Positions 23,140 to 34,478 of a DNA stretch of 64,000 nt are shown here, in pieces; position 1 is the first letter of the stretch; every line of letters begins with the position of its first letter. Origin of the DNA: Alphaproteobacteria bacterium (GTDB lineage Bacteria > Pseudomonadota > Alphaproteobacteria > Rhodobacterales > Rhodobacteraceae). The stretch spans positions 1 through 64,000 of the forward strand of contig JAUHVR010000020.1 of the NCBI GenBank assembly GCA_030424865.1. Reading direction: 5' to 3'. The notes beneath the pieces are model-generated. The model had not been told where the DNA came from and ran no database searches. It worked only from the letters and a program-made list of their open reading frames with translations. The translations under genes were made by a program, and so were the position numbers.

Positions 23140-24087
23140 TCACCCTGTGTCATAGACCAGCCGAAAGCCGGAATTGCAGCCTGCGCTATCCGCCGCAAGG
23201 CCCATGCGCGCTGCAATCCGGTAGCGATAGCAATAGCTGATGTGGCACAGAAAACTGCCGCCTTTCATGACCTTTTGATTTTCCGCTCGGGCCAATGCAT
23301 TGCGTTGCTTCGCGGCCTTGGTCGGGGACCGGATCTGAAAGGGATCGGAGGTCCATTCCCAGACGTTGCCAATCACGTCGCAAAGGTCCGCCGCCTGTGC
23401 CGGGAAAGCCCCGACGGGCGATGTGCCCGCCCAGCCGTCAGCGGCAGTGTTCTGTGCCGGAAAGCGCCCCTGGAAGATGTTCGCTGGAAGAAAATCACGG
23501 TCGTTCGGCTCATCATCCCCCCAGGGAAAACGGCGATCGTCGGTTGCGCCACCGCGGGCGGCGTGCTCCCATTCGGCTTCGGTGGGCAAACGGGCGTCCG
23601 ACCATTTCGCAAAGGCAGTGGCGTCCTCCCAAGCGATATGCACGGCGGGGTGCTCTGCACGGTCTGCCACATGGCTGCCGCGACCTTCGGGCGCGTACCA
23701 GCACGCGCCTTGCACGATGCCCCACCAAGGCGCGTCGCCGCCCCCTGGCGCGACGCTGTTTGGATCGTCCAGAAGCCCGCGAAAGACCGTGCTCCAGCCG
23801 TATCGCTCGGCAACGGTGACATAGCCTGTTGCGGCGACAAAGCCTGCAAAACGGGCGTTTGTCACAGGGGCGGTCTCAACCTCGTAAGGCTTGAGCCGGT
23901 GAGTGCGGATAAGCCCCTCGCCATCTTGGCGGATCACAGGACGGGCGGTGCCTGTCTGGACTTGGCCGCCCCGAAAGCGCACGCGGGGTGGCGATGTGTG
24001 ATCTGCGATCTCGATGATCTCGGCGGCGCGTTGCGGTCGCGCGGCACGCGCATTGGAAGATACACGGGCCTCTCCGCAACAGCCCAT
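23140..24087 (-). CDS. Formylglycine-generating enzyme (FGE/SUMF1-type sulfatase activator)
   Basis: A 315-residue FGE-sulfatase-domain protein. The copper-binding active-site pair Cys281 and Cys286 in SFLCHISYCYRYR matches the C-x4-C of genuine FGEs, with RIAAR after it and a final NSGFRLV. RLPTEAEWEHAARGG and FPWGDDEPN are the standard domain markers. It would oxidise the Cys of the CTPSR motif in the sulfatase encoded just upstream to formylglycine, using O2, in the cytoplasm. Spacing to the sulfatase stop is 4 bp. No clear ribosome binding site precedes this ATG; a GTG eight codons in is an alternative start. It is last in the ROK/transporter/sulfatase operon. Confidence 0.88.
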   Translation of the reverse strand: MGCCGEARVSSNARAARPQRAAEIIEIADHTSPPRVRFRGGQVQTGTARPVIRQDGEGLIRTHRLKPYEVETAPVTNARFAGFVAATGYVTVAERYGWSTVFRGLLDDPNSVAPGGGDAPWWGIVQGACWYAPEGRGSHVADRAEHPAVHIAWEDATAFAKWSDARLPTEAEWEHAARGGATDDRRFPWGDDEPNDRDFLPANIFQGRFPAQNTAADGWAGTSPVGAFPAQAADLCDVIGNVWEWTSDPFQIRSPTKAAKQRNALARAENQKVMKGGSFLCHISYCYRYRIAARMGLAADSAGCNSGFRLVYDTG

Positions 24088-24091
24088 GTGG

Positions 24092-25633
<1,542 letters not shown>

Positions 25634-25699
25634 CGGAATGGTCCTTCACTCAAGTTTGCGTCGCCCCCGATCTTGAAGGGGGCGACGCGTCGGAGACAC

Positions 25700-26659
25700 T
25701 TACTTGTTGACGTAGAAATCACCGAGGTAGAACTCGTCTGCCGGCAGTGGGTTCTCGATCTTGCCGAATTGCTCATAGAGCCCGGCAAGTGTCCCAAACC
25801 AGTTGGCGACCTGTCCGCCGGCGCTCAGTTCCTCGTATTCTGCACTGGTCGGGAGACGCGCAAGTTTGCTTTCTGCAAGCAGCGGCGCCATCGGTACGTT
25901 CAGGAAATCGGCCGTTATCTGCACAGCTTCTTCGGGGTTTTCGCGACGGAAGTCATTGGCTTCCTTGATCACGGCGACAACCTTGCGGATCACCGCCTCG
26001 TCCCCGGCCTTGTCGTCACTTACGATAAAGGACGAGGGGAAAGCGATTTCGGGAAAGAAGGCTTCGTTCGAGCTAAGCTCTTTCAGGTCTGGAACGCGTT
26101 GCTTGATCACGTCTACAAAGGGATACCAGATCCCCGCAGCATCCACCTGCCCCGACGCAAAGGCCGTTACAACTGTCGACGGATCCATCGAGACAACCTC
26201 GATATCATCGGTGGTCATTCCGGCTTCCTCCAGCGCCAGACGCAGCAGCATGTCGCCAGAGGTCCCTTCCGGGACGCCAACCTTCTTGCCCTTCAGGTCT
26301 GCGATGCTTTCGATGCCTGGCTGTGCGATGACGCGGTCGGTGTAGCCAAGCGCGTTGGGTGCGATGACCTTGGCCTGACCAGAGGCGGGCAACCAAAGGG
26401 CGCCCGGGCCGATATAGGCGAAATCGAGCGATCCGGCGTTCAGCGCCTGAACCTGAATGGGCCCATTGGTAAAGACTTTCAGATCCGCCTCAAGCCCGTG
26501 TTTGGACCAAAGATCCTGCTCGGTCGCGATCGCGGCAATGGAAGTGCCGAAGTAGTCAGCAATATACCCCATGCGGATCTGATCCTGTGCCTGAGCGGCA
26601 AGGGGTGTCAGCAGAGCCATTGCAGCAGCAGCGGCCATGAATGACCTTTTGGAAATCAT
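25700..26659 (-). CDS. Periplasmic binding protein, TauA/SsuA/NMT1-like
   Basis: A 319-residue secreted protein. The start at 26659 is supported by GGAGGA 8 nt upstream and by a signal peptide, MISKRSFMAAAAAMALLTPL ending at AQAQ. The mature part (IRMGYIADYFGTSIAAIA, LDFAYIGPGALW) matches binding proteins for taurine, alkanesulfonates and nitrate-like anions. Within the operon it stands between the ATPase and the sulfatase genes, so its ligand is probably the organosulfate that the sulfatase cleaves. Aryl- or alkyl-sulfate esters or choline sulfate are candidates. Confidence 0.85.
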   Translation of the reverse strand: MISKRSFMAAAAAMALLTPLAAQAQDQIRMGYIADYFGTSIAAIATEQDLWSKHGLEADLKVFTNGPIQVQALNAGSLDFAYIGPGALWLPASGQAKVIAPNALGYTDRVIAQPGIESIADLKGKKVGVPEGTSGDMLLRLALEEAGMTTDDIEVVSMDPSTVVTAFASGQVDAAGIWYPFVDVIKQRVPDLKELSSNEAFFPEIAFPSSFIVSDDKAGDEAVIRKVVAVIKEANDFRRENPEEAVQITADFLNVPMAPLLAESKLARLPTSAEYEELSAGGQVANWFGTLAGLYEQFGKIENPLPADEFYLGDFYVNK

Positions 26660-26696
26660 CACGTGTTCCTCCATAAGTGATTTTAAGAAGTGATTT

Positions 26697-27473
26697 TCAG
26701 GCAGCCTGCGCATCGCGGTGATAGACCGCACGCCAGACGCGATTTCGTATCTCTGTGAATTCTGGTGACAGCCGAATGTCCTCGGTGCGCGGGAACGGCA
26801 AGTTGACATCGATGATCTCTTGCAAGCGGCCGGGATTGGCCGCCAGAACGATGACGCGATGCGCGATATAGACGGCTTCATCCACGTCATGGGTGATGAA
26901 CATCACCGTGCGTTTGTCTTTGGACCAAGTCTCCAAAAGCTGGTCTTGCAAGCGCACCCGCGTCAGCGCGTCGAGCGCGCCAAAGGGTTCGTCCATCAAA
27001 AGAACAGATGGGTTGACCGCATAAGCGCGCGCGATGGCGCAACGCTGCTTCATGCCCCCGGACAGAGTCTTGGGATAGGCCTCTGCGAAATCTGCCAGCC
27101 CCACCAGTCCAAGATAGTGCATCGCGGTCTCACGCCGTTCTGACGCACCCTGGCCTTTGATCTTGAGGCCGAATTCGACGTTCTCGCGGACGGTCATCCA
27201 TGGAAACAAGGCGTATTGCTGAAAAATCACGCCGCGGTCCGGCCCGGGGCCAGTCACAGGCTTGCCCCCCACCAGAACCTCGCCACCGCTATGCGGAATA
27301 AGCCCCGCAACCATGTTCATCGCAGTGGATTTGCCGCACCCGGATGGACCAACGACGGTCACGATCTCGCCATCCGCAATATCAAGAGACAAGTTCTCGA
27401 TTGCGGTAAATGTGGTGGCGCCGGTGTTGAAAACCTTGCGGACATTCTTGAAGGAGATCTTGGGATCGCTCAT
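26697..27473 (-). CDS. ABC transporter ATP-binding protein, TauB/SsuB-like
   Basis: A 258-residue ATPase with Walker A GPSGCGKST, Q-loop IFQQYALFPW, signature LSGGMKQRCAIARA, Walker B VLLMDEP and ITHDVDEAVY. It is typical of the nitrate/sulfonate/taurine subfamily, and energises the permease encoded 4 bp upstream in the operon. Only the ATPase domain is present, as usual for SsuB/TauB. Confidence 0.9.
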   Translation of the reverse strand: MSDPKISFKNVRKVFNTGATTFTAIENLSLDIADGEIVTVVGPSGCGKSTAMNMVAGLIPHSGGEVLVGGKPVTGPGPDRGVIFQQYALFPWMTVRENVEFGLKIKGQGASERRETAMHYLGLVGLADFAEAYPKTLSGGMKQRCAIARAYAVNPSVLLMDEPFGALDALTRVRLQDQLLETWSKDKRTVMFITHDVDEAVYIAHRVIVLAANPGRLQEIIDVNLPFPRTEDIRLSPEFTEIRNRVWRAVYHRDAQAA

Positions 27474-27477
27474 CGCG

Positions 27478-28275
27478 TCAGACCCTTTCTTGCCAATGAG
27501 TGAGGCGCTCTTCTGCGATAACCACGATCTTATCCATCAACAGTCCAAGGACGCCGATCATCACCAGGCTGACGAAAATCGTCGGCAAATCGTAATAGAG
27601 CTGGGCCTGTTGCATCCGAAAACCGAGACCCGATTGCGCTGCAATCAGTTCTGCCGCCACAACCGTGGCCCAGGCCGAGCCAAGACCGATGCGAAAGCCC
27701 ACCAGAATAAAGGGTGTCGAGGCGGGAATGATCACGCGGCGAAAGATCGTACCATCGCTCGCTCCAAGCACCCGCGCGGCGTTGATGTAGGTGCGGTCCA
27801 CGCTCACGACGCCCTGATAGGTCGACACGACCGCCGACAGAAAGGCGGCAAGAAAGATCACGAATATCTTGGGCTTTTCGTCGATTCCAAGCGTGACAAT
27901 CGCAAGTGGGATGATGGCGAGAGGAGGGATAACCCGAAAAAACTGGATCCAGGGATCAATGATGACCCGCGCTGTACGGTACCAGCCCATCAGGAAGCCG
28001 ATGGGTACCGCCAGCACGGATCCAATGGCAAAGCCAATCAACACCCGCTGCAGGGACGCAAAGATATCGGTCCAAAGCTGACCATCAACAGCCAGTTCAA
28101 CCGTGCGCGTCAGCACCGCCCAGGGGCTGGGCAGTTCAGAGAAACCGCCGATCGTGGCAAGCCACCACAACCCGATACCCCCGGCAAAGGACAGGATGCC
28201 CCAGCCGAATGTGCTCAGGGCTTGCCGATTGAGTTTCACCTGGTTGGGCGCAGTTGTATCGGTGACTGTCGTCAC
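27478..28275 (-). CDS. ABC transporter permease, TauC/SsuC-like
   Basis: A 265-residue inner-membrane protein with about six membrane segments and the EAA-like loop [39 protein letters not shown] is a typical TauC/SsuC stretch. It begins 15 bp after the ROK regulator gene and is followed by the ATPase, so regulator and transporter are probably one transcript. Confidence 0.9.
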   Translation of the reverse strand: MTTVTDTTAPNQVKLNRQALSTFGWGILSFAGGIGLWWLATIGGFSELPSPWAVLTRTVELAVDGQLWTDIFASLQRVLIGFAIGSVLAVPIGFLMGWYRTARVIIDPWIQFFRVIPPLAIIPLAIVTLGIDEKPKIFVIFLAAFLSAVVSTYQGVVSVDRTYINAARVLGASDGTIFRRVIIPASTPFILVGFRIGLGSAWATVVAAELIAAQSGLGFRMQQAQLYYDLPTIFVSLVMIGVLGLLMDKIVVIAEERLTHWQERV

Positions 28276-28290
28276 GGTAGGACCTCTCTG

Positions 28291-29433
28291 TTATGCGCGA
28301 GTTGCGGCTTTGGAGGGGCGGCTCAGCGTGGCTGGACCATGGGCAAAGAAGAACCGTTCAAGGGCAACGCAGGCTGCGCCGTGCACGCCAACAGGTGCAG
28401 GAAGACTGGTGCGCTCGATTGCGAGTTTTGTGCGTTGCTGCGGCATCACACGTGCAGGAAGATCTGCGCGCAGCGCCTCGACAAAAGCGTCTGGCGCAGT
28501 GTTGAGATCTCCGCCCAAGACGATCATCTCAGGCCCCAAGAGGGTGACGGTCGTGGAAAGCGCCTGCAGAAAATACTCATAAATCTGAGGCCAGTCGCTG
28601 GTGTCCATCGCTGCTGAAATCAAAGCTTCATGAGGCACATCGGTCTGGCCGATACACCCACGCAGGGGATCTTCGGAAAAATATCGCTCAAGACATCCAT
28701 GGCCACCGCAACGACAGTGCGGTCCACCGGGATTGACGACGACATGACCAATCTCGACAATCGACGTGCGCTCATGTGCGCCCGTCTTTACAAAGCCCGC
28801 GCCGATACCTTTTCCGAGCAAGATATACAAAAGGCTTTCGCTGGCTTTCCACGCGCCATATCTGGCTTCCGCCATGGCAATGGCAGAGGCATTGTGCGCA
28901 ATGACCGTCGGTAAACCCAGAGCGGCTTCGAACATCTGGGCAAAGGGCACATCGCGCCAACCAGCCAAAACCGAATGAGTGTTGACGCGGCCATCTTCAT
29001 CTACGCTGCCCGGCACGCCAACGCCCAGACCAAGCAAGCTGCCATATGGAATTGCGGATGACGCAATCACCTGCCGAGCAAGGTCGGCCGCTTTGTCGAC
29101 AATCGTCGCCACAGGGGTCGAGGGATCGTAAGAAAGGGCGTCGTCTGCGAGCACCTTTGAATCCAGGTTGCAAACAGCCACGCGCGCTTGCGCCGGGCTC
29201 AGATGAATAGACAGCACATATCCACCGTCAGCGCGTATCGACACTTCGGTCGCAGGTCGTCCAAGCGCCGGTTCTTTGCCAGCGGCTTCGTGCAAAAGTT
29301 TGGCGTCGGACAGCGTGGCACAGATCTTGGTTACACCCGCCGAAGACAGACCTGTCGCCCGCGCCAGATCAGCCCGTGACGTCGGTCCACCATCGCGAAG
29401 ATGCGTCAGGATCTTTCCAATGCCGTTTGCCAC
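28291..29433 (-). CDS. ROK-family transcriptional regulator
   Basis: A 380-residue repressor-type protein starting at GTG 29433 (VANGIGKILTH). The N-terminus has a MarR-like winged helix (SRADLARATGLSSAGVTKI), the rest is the ROK sugar-kinase fold with the zinc motif CRCGGHGCLE. ROK regulators usually sense sugars or sugar derivatives, so the organosulfate handled by this operon may be a sulfated sugar. It heads the operon with the TauABC-like genes, sulfatase and FGE. A perfect dyad at 29454-29470, 20 bp upstream of its start, is the likely binding site and implies autoregulation. Confidence 0.85.
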   Translation of the reverse strand: MANGIGKILTHLRDGGPTSRADLARATGLSSAGVTKICATLSDAKLLHEAAGKEPALGRPATEVSIRADGGYVLSIHLSPAQARVAVCNLDSKVLADDALSYDPSTPVATIVDKAADLARQVIASSAIPYGSLLGLGVGVPGSVDEDGRVNTHSVLAGWRDVPFAQMFEAALGLPTVIAHNASAIAMAEARYGAWKASESLLYILLGKGIGAGFVKTGAHERTSIVEIGHVVVNPGGPHCRCGGHGCLERYFSEDPLRGCIGQTDVPHEALISAAMDTSDWPQIYEYFLQALSTTVTLLGPEMIVLGGDLNTAPDAFVEALRADLPARVMPQQRTKLAIERTSLPAPVGVHGAACVALERFFFAHGPATLSRPSKAATRA

Positions 29434-29453
29434 CCGGTCGTCGCCCTACTTTA

Positions 29454-29470
29454 TTTACTTAGTAAGTAAA
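29454..29470. promoter_or_regulatory. Perfect palindrome, likely ROK operator
   Basis: TTTACTTA-G-TAAGTAAA is an exact 8-bp inverted repeat around one base. It sits directly in front of the ROK gene within an otherwise AT-rich promoter region. Binding by ROK is inferred from position. Confidence 0.65.
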
Positions 29471-29692
29471 GTTAATTGCAGCCGCGCGTCTTAATGTCAA
29501 CAAAGATTTTTTGCCTGGAAAACACCGCCCGACGCCTTGAAGCGCTAATGCGAGATAACTGACTGTTTTCAAATCATTTTCAATCTCACTCGCAAAGAGA
29601 AAGCGGAGCAAATACTTGATGTTTTCCAGTTGCCTCACTGCCAAGCGATGCCTTGCGCAGCAATTTCAACAGCACGCCCACTGGCAGTGCGA

Positions 29693-29818
29693 TTACCACC
29701 AGATGATCTTCAGCAGGCCAGCTCGTCGACCAAAGAACACGAACAGGTGCTCAAAATGGGGATCAAGCTCCAGAGCCTTCCAAGCCCGTGCCACCACGGC
29801 GTTGAACACGCCCCGCAT
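29693..29818 (-). pseudogene. IS66-type TnpB (Orf2) remnant
   Basis: The minus strand between the ROK gene and the chemoreceptor reads LDPHFEHLFVFFGRRAGLLK then IIWW and a stop. That is the core of IS66-family TnpB proteins (GHLFVFRGRRGDLIKLIWWDG), here degraded and ended early. The N-terminus is partly preserved from MRGVFNAVV. The remaining ~480-bp gap (29434-29912) shows no other gene. Confidence 0.6.
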
Positions 29819-29912
29819 GTGCTCGGGGTCGGAAAACTGCCTTTCGCTGCGTTTGGCGCCAGGGTCGGCATTTGCCGACCCGCGCTATCGTCGAAGGCTG
29901 GTCTTGTAAGAA

Positions 29913-31910
29913 CTACGCGGCGCGTGGAGTGACGGTTGCGACGCTCTCTTGATCCAGTTTCGCGGCCTGAATGGACAGGTCTTGACCGGTTTGATGACAG
30001 CTCGTGGCAAGCTTCTGCGTCTCCACAAAGCTGTTCTGGAACTCTCCGACCGTCGCCGACGCCTGTTGCACTGCGTCCGTCTGTTGACCGGAAGATTGGC
30101 CCACCTGTTCCAAGTGATCCTCAAGGCTTGCAATGGTCTTGCAGATCAGGTCGAACTGCTGCTTGGCGCTGTCGACCGACTCCTTGCCTGATTGAATGTA
30201 TCTGTTGGTGGCCGCCATCAGATCGGCAATGCTGGATGCCGCCCCGGCCGTGCGCTGAGACAGATCTCGTACCTCGTGCGCAACGATGGAGAAGCCCTTG
30301 CCAGCCTCGCCCGCGCGGGCGGCTTCGACGGCCGCGTTCAGTGCCAGAAGGTTCGTCTGGAATGAGATGCCCTCGATCGTGGTGACATAGCCCGCCACGT
30401 CTCGGCCGCTTTGGGTGATCTTCTCAACCTCTTCCACAAGACGGCCCATGAGGTCATTGCCCTCCTGAACAAGACCGGTGGCCTTTTTGACGATGACAAT
30501 CGCGTCCCGTACCACTTGCGTGTTGTCCATTGCAGAGTTTTTCACGCCCTCAGTGAGCCCGACGATATCATGCAACAGGTCGGCTTGTTGTTCCTGGCGC
30601 TCAGACAACTGGCGCGAAATTTCGATCAACTGGACGGATTGTGCCCCAACCAGCTGACCCACTTCTTCCAGATGCGCATTGGCCTCGGCGCTTTGGCGCG
30701 CCGCAGTTTCTGCCTTGTGCCCCTGCGCTTCGGCGCGGGCCATGGCCCGACGTGCCTCTTCCTCAAGCTGTTGCTGCTGAAGCAGAACCTTCTGGAATGT
30801 CGCGATAGCCGATTTCAGGCGGCCCAGTTCATCCTGCGCTGACCATTCGGGCAACGCCGCGCCGAAATCACCTTCGGCAACGCGTTCGATGCAGCCGGTC
30901 AATTCAGCAACGCGGGCGATGACGCGGTTGGACAACAGGCTATATGCCAAGCCACAAAGACCAAGGAAGACCACGGCAGCGGTCGCAAAAACGATGCTGC
31001 CGATCCACCTCAGGCGGTCCATCTTGGCAAGTTCGGTCGAGATGAAGGACTGAACAAGGGTTTCGGCCTCATCGGCCTTTTCCAGGAACCTGTCGAAGGC
31101 CGCGTCATAGACGGCATCCCCTTGCGCGGCAGCGTCGACGCGCGCGAGGGTGTGATCGTAGCGTGTGGTGGCCAGGCTCGACAGTTCATCGATCCGTTTC
31201 AAGATGCCGTCGAACAGGTCGCTTCTCTGCAGCCCGGCCAACACCGCCCGCGCGGCATCAAAGCTCTCTATGACTTCCGCGAAATCCTCGCCGAAATCGC
31301 CGCCGAGGATTTCCGCCGTGATCAGATGACCGTGCGCCAAGCGATAGCGGGCCTCGCCGATTGCCACCTGCAGATCAATGGCCCCGGCGTATTGCGGGCC
31401 GCTGGCCAACTGGGCCAGATCGGCAACAAGAGCATCATATAACGCATCAAAGTGTTCGTCCGCGCCGGTTCCTACCCCCTGCTGATCGGCCAGCGATGCA
31501 AACCGCTGTTCGGTCAGGGACCAGACGGTGTCGAATTCGGTCAACGCTTCGGTGATGCGGGCGCGCACTTCGGAAGAATCCGAGGCGTAGAACGTGCCCT
31601 CAGCCGTTACGCCCCCCTCCAGCAAGGTCATCGCGAATTCGCGCGAAGCTTCGAGATGACGCCAGACATCGTCTGTCGACTCGGCGCCGTCTCCGCCCAT
31701 GATTTCCTCAGTCAGAACATGGGCGTGCAGGGCTTCCAGCTTGATCTCCATCGCTGCATCGACTTGTGGTGTCAGTTCGACGCCGAGCCGTTTCGTGTCA
31801 GCACCCAGGCGAACCAAAAGAACAACGGCAAGGACAAGAACCGCGAGTGTCACGGTCCCGATGCCAAGGAAACCCAGGAACACCTGGCGGGAAATCGAAC
31901 GATCAGACAT
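29913..31910 (-). CDS. Methyl-accepting chemotaxis protein with a long periplasmic sensor
   Basis: A 665-residue chemoreceptor. ATG 31910 is preferred over a TTG seven codons upstream. TM1 spans about residues 11-35 and TM2 303-327, enclosing a helical sensor of about 265 residues, larger than the common four-helix bundle. The sensor contains the same motif twice: [13 protein letters not shown] (62-74) and [13 protein letters not shown] (193-205), which suggests two stacked helical modules. A HAMP-like segment follows, then the signalling domain with the hairpin tip [20 protein letters not shown] and [16 protein letters not shown]. No CheR-binding C-terminal pentapeptide is evident. The gene stands alone; the ligand is unknown. 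Confidence 0.88.
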   Translation of the reverse strand: MSDRSISRQVFLGFLGIGTVTLAVLVLAVVLLVRLGADTKRLGVELTPQVDAAMEIKLEALHAHVLTEEIMGGDGAESTDDVWRHLEASREFAMTLLEGGVTAEGTFYASDSSEVRARITEALTEFDTVWSLTEQRFASLADQQGVGTGADEHFDALYDALVADLAQLASGPQYAGAIDLQVAIGEARYRLAHGHLITAEILGGDFGEDFAEVIESFDAARAVLAGLQRSDLFDGILKRIDELSSLATTRYDHTLARVDAAAQGDAVYDAAFDRFLEKADEAETLVQSFISTELAKMDRLRWIGSIVFATAAVVFLGLCGLAYSLLSNRVIARVAELTGCIERVAEGDFGAALPEWSAQDELGRLKSAIATFQKVLLQQQQLEEEARRAMARAEAQGHKAETAARQSAEANAHLEEVGQLVGAQSVQLIEISRQLSERQEQQADLLHDIVGLTEGVKNSAMDNTQVVRDAIVIVKKATGLVQEGNDLMGRLVEEVEKITQSGRDVAGYVTTIEGISFQTNLLALNAAVEAARAGEAGKGFSIVAHEVRDLSQRTAGAASSIADLMAATNRYIQSGKESVDSAKQQFDLICKTIASLEDHLEQVGQSSGQQTDAVQQASATVGEFQNSFVETQKLATSCHQTGQDLSIQAAKLDQESVATVTPRAA

Positions 31911-32454
31911 GGCGACACCTTCGAGAAACAACGCCCGCCAAAAAGATCACTCGCAGAATAATTTTTTATGAAAGATAAAAATCGAAAGTACGGCCTTTAG
32001 GGACAATTGAGCGCGACCCTGACCAAGGCGGCGAAAACTCTTGCTGAACCGAACGCCATGTCGCGAGAAAAGACGCGGACCCGCATCAGACGTGGGGTCG
32101 AACCTGACCCATTCGGCTATCGGTTCAGCGGCGGCAACATCATACTCATCGCTTGACGGGCCAGGCCTGTCGCCGGGTGCCCAGGAACGCCGCGCGCTCA
32201 GACCGATATGTGGTTTCCGCTTTTCGCAGCCAAGACCGCACCAAACGCACCTCTTGGTCCTGTTCTGCCAGATGCGCGCACCCGCCAGACGGCCTGTTTT
32301 GAGGGTTCGCGGATCATGACCCTTGGTCCAACGGCTCACTGCTTCGCGACGTAAACGAACGATAAATCAAGATGCAAATTCCCCCAGAGCACTCAAGACG
32401 CCACCACAGACATTCCGGAAAGACCTTGCCAGGATCAGGAGTTTCCAAATCCGG
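31911..32454. other. Gap without a recognised gene
   Basis: About 540 bp upstream of the DeoR operator. Several frames of 70-130 codons exist on the minus strand but lack ribosome binding sites and recognisable products. The segment is not repetitive and no RNA gene is visible. Confidence 0.4.
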
Positions 32455-32501
32455 TTTTGCATTTTATTGCATTAACCTGCAAAATCATGCATCAAATTGC
32501 G
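32455..32501 (+). promoter_or_regulatory. 10-bp-phased TGCA repeats before deoR-type gene
   Basis: TGCA occurs at 32458, 32468, 32478 and 32488, each start exactly 10 bp after the previous one, and a TGCG follows at 32498. The array ends at the start codon of the DeoR-family regulator (ATG 32503). One-helical-turn phasing places all units on the same DNA face, as expected for a multimeric regulator. Likely autoregulatory. Confidence 0.65.
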
Positions 32502-32502
32502 G

Positions 32503-33261
32503 ATGGCCGATCTGAACAATCCCGAAACCCGCCAACAGTTGCTGCGCGAACGCCTGGACTCGGGCAACGCTCTGATCGGAGCCGAGCTTGCCTCTGAGTT
32601 GGGCATTTCAATCGACACCGTGCGCCGTGACCTGATTTCGCTGGAACAGCAGGGCATGGTTCGTCGCGTGCGTGGAGGGGCCGTTCCGGTAACCTGTCCG
32701 ATGCCCACCTATCTCGATCGTGCGCGAATGCCGGACAACGCAATTGGCCCGCTTGCGGCACGTTCAGCCCGGATCATCCCCCCAACGGGCACCGTCTTTG
32801 TCGATGCTGGCACGACAATGACGGCCCTCGCAGCTTTGATCCCCCTTGAATTTACCGGACTCATCGTGACACCGGCCCCTGCCGTCGCCCTTGCCGCCCT
32901 GAGCCGAGGCGCGCGTGTGCATTTGATCGGCGGCGCGCTGTGTCCCGAAGGCGCAATGGCAACCGGAGGCGAAGCCGAACACGCGGCGCGGCAGATCGCG
33001 GCAGACGTTTGTTTTCTGGGCGCCTGCGGGCTGTGGCCAACCTTTGGACTAAGTGCGGAAGACGTCCACGAGGCAGGGATGAAGCGGGCAATGGCGCTCG
33101 CGTCCGACCAGGTGATCGTGGTTGCCGCAGCTTCGAAAATCCGGAGGCGCGGGCGGTGGAAGGTCTTGGAATTGTCCGAAGTCGACAGCCTTGTTACCGA
33201 TGCCACGCCAGAAAAAACGCATGAATTCCAACAAGAGGGAATCGAGGTCATTCATGTCTGA
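32503..33261 (+). CDS. DeoR-family transcriptional regulator
   Basis: A 252-residue regulator. The N-terminal winged helix ASELGISIDTVRRDLISLEQ and GMVRRVRGGA are the DeoR hallmark; the rest is the DeoR C-terminal sensor (DAGTTMTALAALIP, EKTHEFQQEGIEVIHV) that binds phosphorylated sugars. ATG 32503 is used; a TTG two codons upstream is less likely. It overlaps the following MFS transporter gene by 8 bp, so both are co-expressed, which suggests the transporter is the regulated target. The repeat array in front of the gene is probably its own operator. Confidence 0.88.
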   Translation: MADLNNPETRQQLLRERLDSGNALIGAELASELGISIDTVRRDLISLEQQGMVRRVRGGAVPVTCPMPTYLDRARMPDNAIGPLAARSARIIPPTGTVFVDAGTTMTALAALIPLEFTGLIVTPAPAVALAALSRGARVHLIGGALCPEGAMATGGEAEHAARQIAADVCFLGACGLWPTFGLSAEDVHEAGMKRAMALASDQVIVVAAASKIRRRGRWKVLELSEVDSLVTDATPEKTHEFQQEGIEVIHV

Positions 33262-34411
33262 TCACAAGGCCATGTGGCACAGTCGGGATTGGCGCGCCGT
33301 TGTCGCTGCTTTTGTCCTCAATGGCCTTTTGTTCGGCGCCTGGGCATCCCGCATTCCTGCATTCAAGGAAAGCTTTGAGCTGGAGCCTTCGATTCTTGGC
33401 GCACTTCTTCTGGCTCTGGCCGGGGGGGCCATTGTCTCGTTTCCAATGGCGGGCGGCCTGTCAGAACGGTGGGGCGCCAGCCGGCTCACGATCTGGTGCT
33501 CTTGGGGATATGCGCCTGCGCTTGCGCTTCTGGCTGTGGCGCCTACCCCAGTGACGCTTGGATTGGCCTTGTTCGTGTTCGGAGCATTCCACGGGGCCAT
33601 GGACGTCGCAATGAATGGTTGGGGGGCAAAAGTCGAAGGCCAGTTGGGCCGCAGCACCATGTCCATCTTTCATGCCATGTTCAGCCTCGGCGCGGGTATC
33701 GGAGCCGCAAGTGGCTTTGCTGCAGCGAAACTTGATATCGGCCCTTTGTGGCACTTCGCAATGGTGGCGGCCCTTGGAGGTATCACCTCGATAATGGTCA
33801 TGAACCGAGCCGAACTCGCGCGACCCGCCCCGCAAAGCACATCCGAAAAGGCGCCATTTCTGGCGCTTCCGTCGGGGCCCTTGTTGCTTGTTGGTCTGAT
33901 CGCCTTTTCCAGCTCGATGGGCGAAGGCGCGATGGCCGATTGGAGCGCCGTGTTCCTGCGCCTGGCAACCCAGGCGGACGAAGCCAGCGCGGCCCTTGGT
34001 TATGCCGTTTTCAGTGTCACCATGGTGCTGACACGGCTGGTCGGGGGTGTCTTGGTGGAACGCCTGGGCTCTGTCACAACAACACGCGTCAGCACGAGCA
34101 TTGCCTTTGTCGGGCTCCTGTCCGCGATTTTTGGCGGGTCATTTGAGGCGGCACTGGTAGGGTTCGCCCTGATGGGGATCGGATATGCTGTGGTCATGCC
34201 GCTTGTGTTTTCGCGTGCCGCATCAGATCCCAACGTCCCGGCAGGACCAGCCATCGCCAGCGTCGCGACGCTTGGATACGGCGGCATGTTGTTGGGACCA
34301 CCGATCATTGGCTTCATTGCCCAGATCACAGGGATACGTCTTTCGTTCCTGATCCTTGCGGCGCTTGCGGCTTTGGCCTTTGCGCTGGCAAGCCGATTGA
34401 AGGTTTCCTGA
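33254..34411 (+). CDS. MFS transporter (YbjJ-like)
   Basis: A 385-residue membrane protein with about 12 hydrophobic segments. FVLNGLLFGAWASRIPAFKE in TM1 and the GGLSERWGASR loop recall YbjJ/sugar-efflux-type major facilitators. The start at 33254 lies inside the regulator's last codons (GAGG upstream), so translation is coupled. Regulation by a DeoR protein suggests a sugar or sugar-phosphate-linked role; direction of transport is not determined. Confidence 0.82.
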   Translation: MSDHKAMWHSRDWRAVVAAFVLNGLLFGAWASRIPAFKESFELEPSILGALLLALAGGAIVSFPMAGGLSERWGASRLTIWCSWGYAPALALLAVAPTPVTLGLALFVFGAFHGAMDVAMNGWGAKVEGQLGRSTMSIFHAMFSLGAGIGAASGFAAAKLDIGPLWHFAMVAALGGITSIMVMNRAELARPAPQSTSEKAPFLALPSGPLLLVGLIAFSSSMGEGAMADWSAVFLRLATQADEASAALGYAVFSVTMVLTRLVGGVLVERLGSVTTTRVSTSIAFVGLLSAIFGGSFEAALVGFALMGIGYAVVMPLVFSRAASDPNVPAGPAIASVATLGYGGMLLGPPIIGFIAQITGIRLSFLILAALAALAFALASRLKVS

Positions 34412-34478
34412 AGCGGAGCTTGAAGTAGAGACCGCAACCTCTGACTCCGATGAACACGGCGCCAAACCCCACACAAAA

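Noticed and set aside
32455-32501. CRISPR-like repeats
   Set aside because: The period is 10 bp with 4-bp conserved cores and no spacers; it is an operator ladder.
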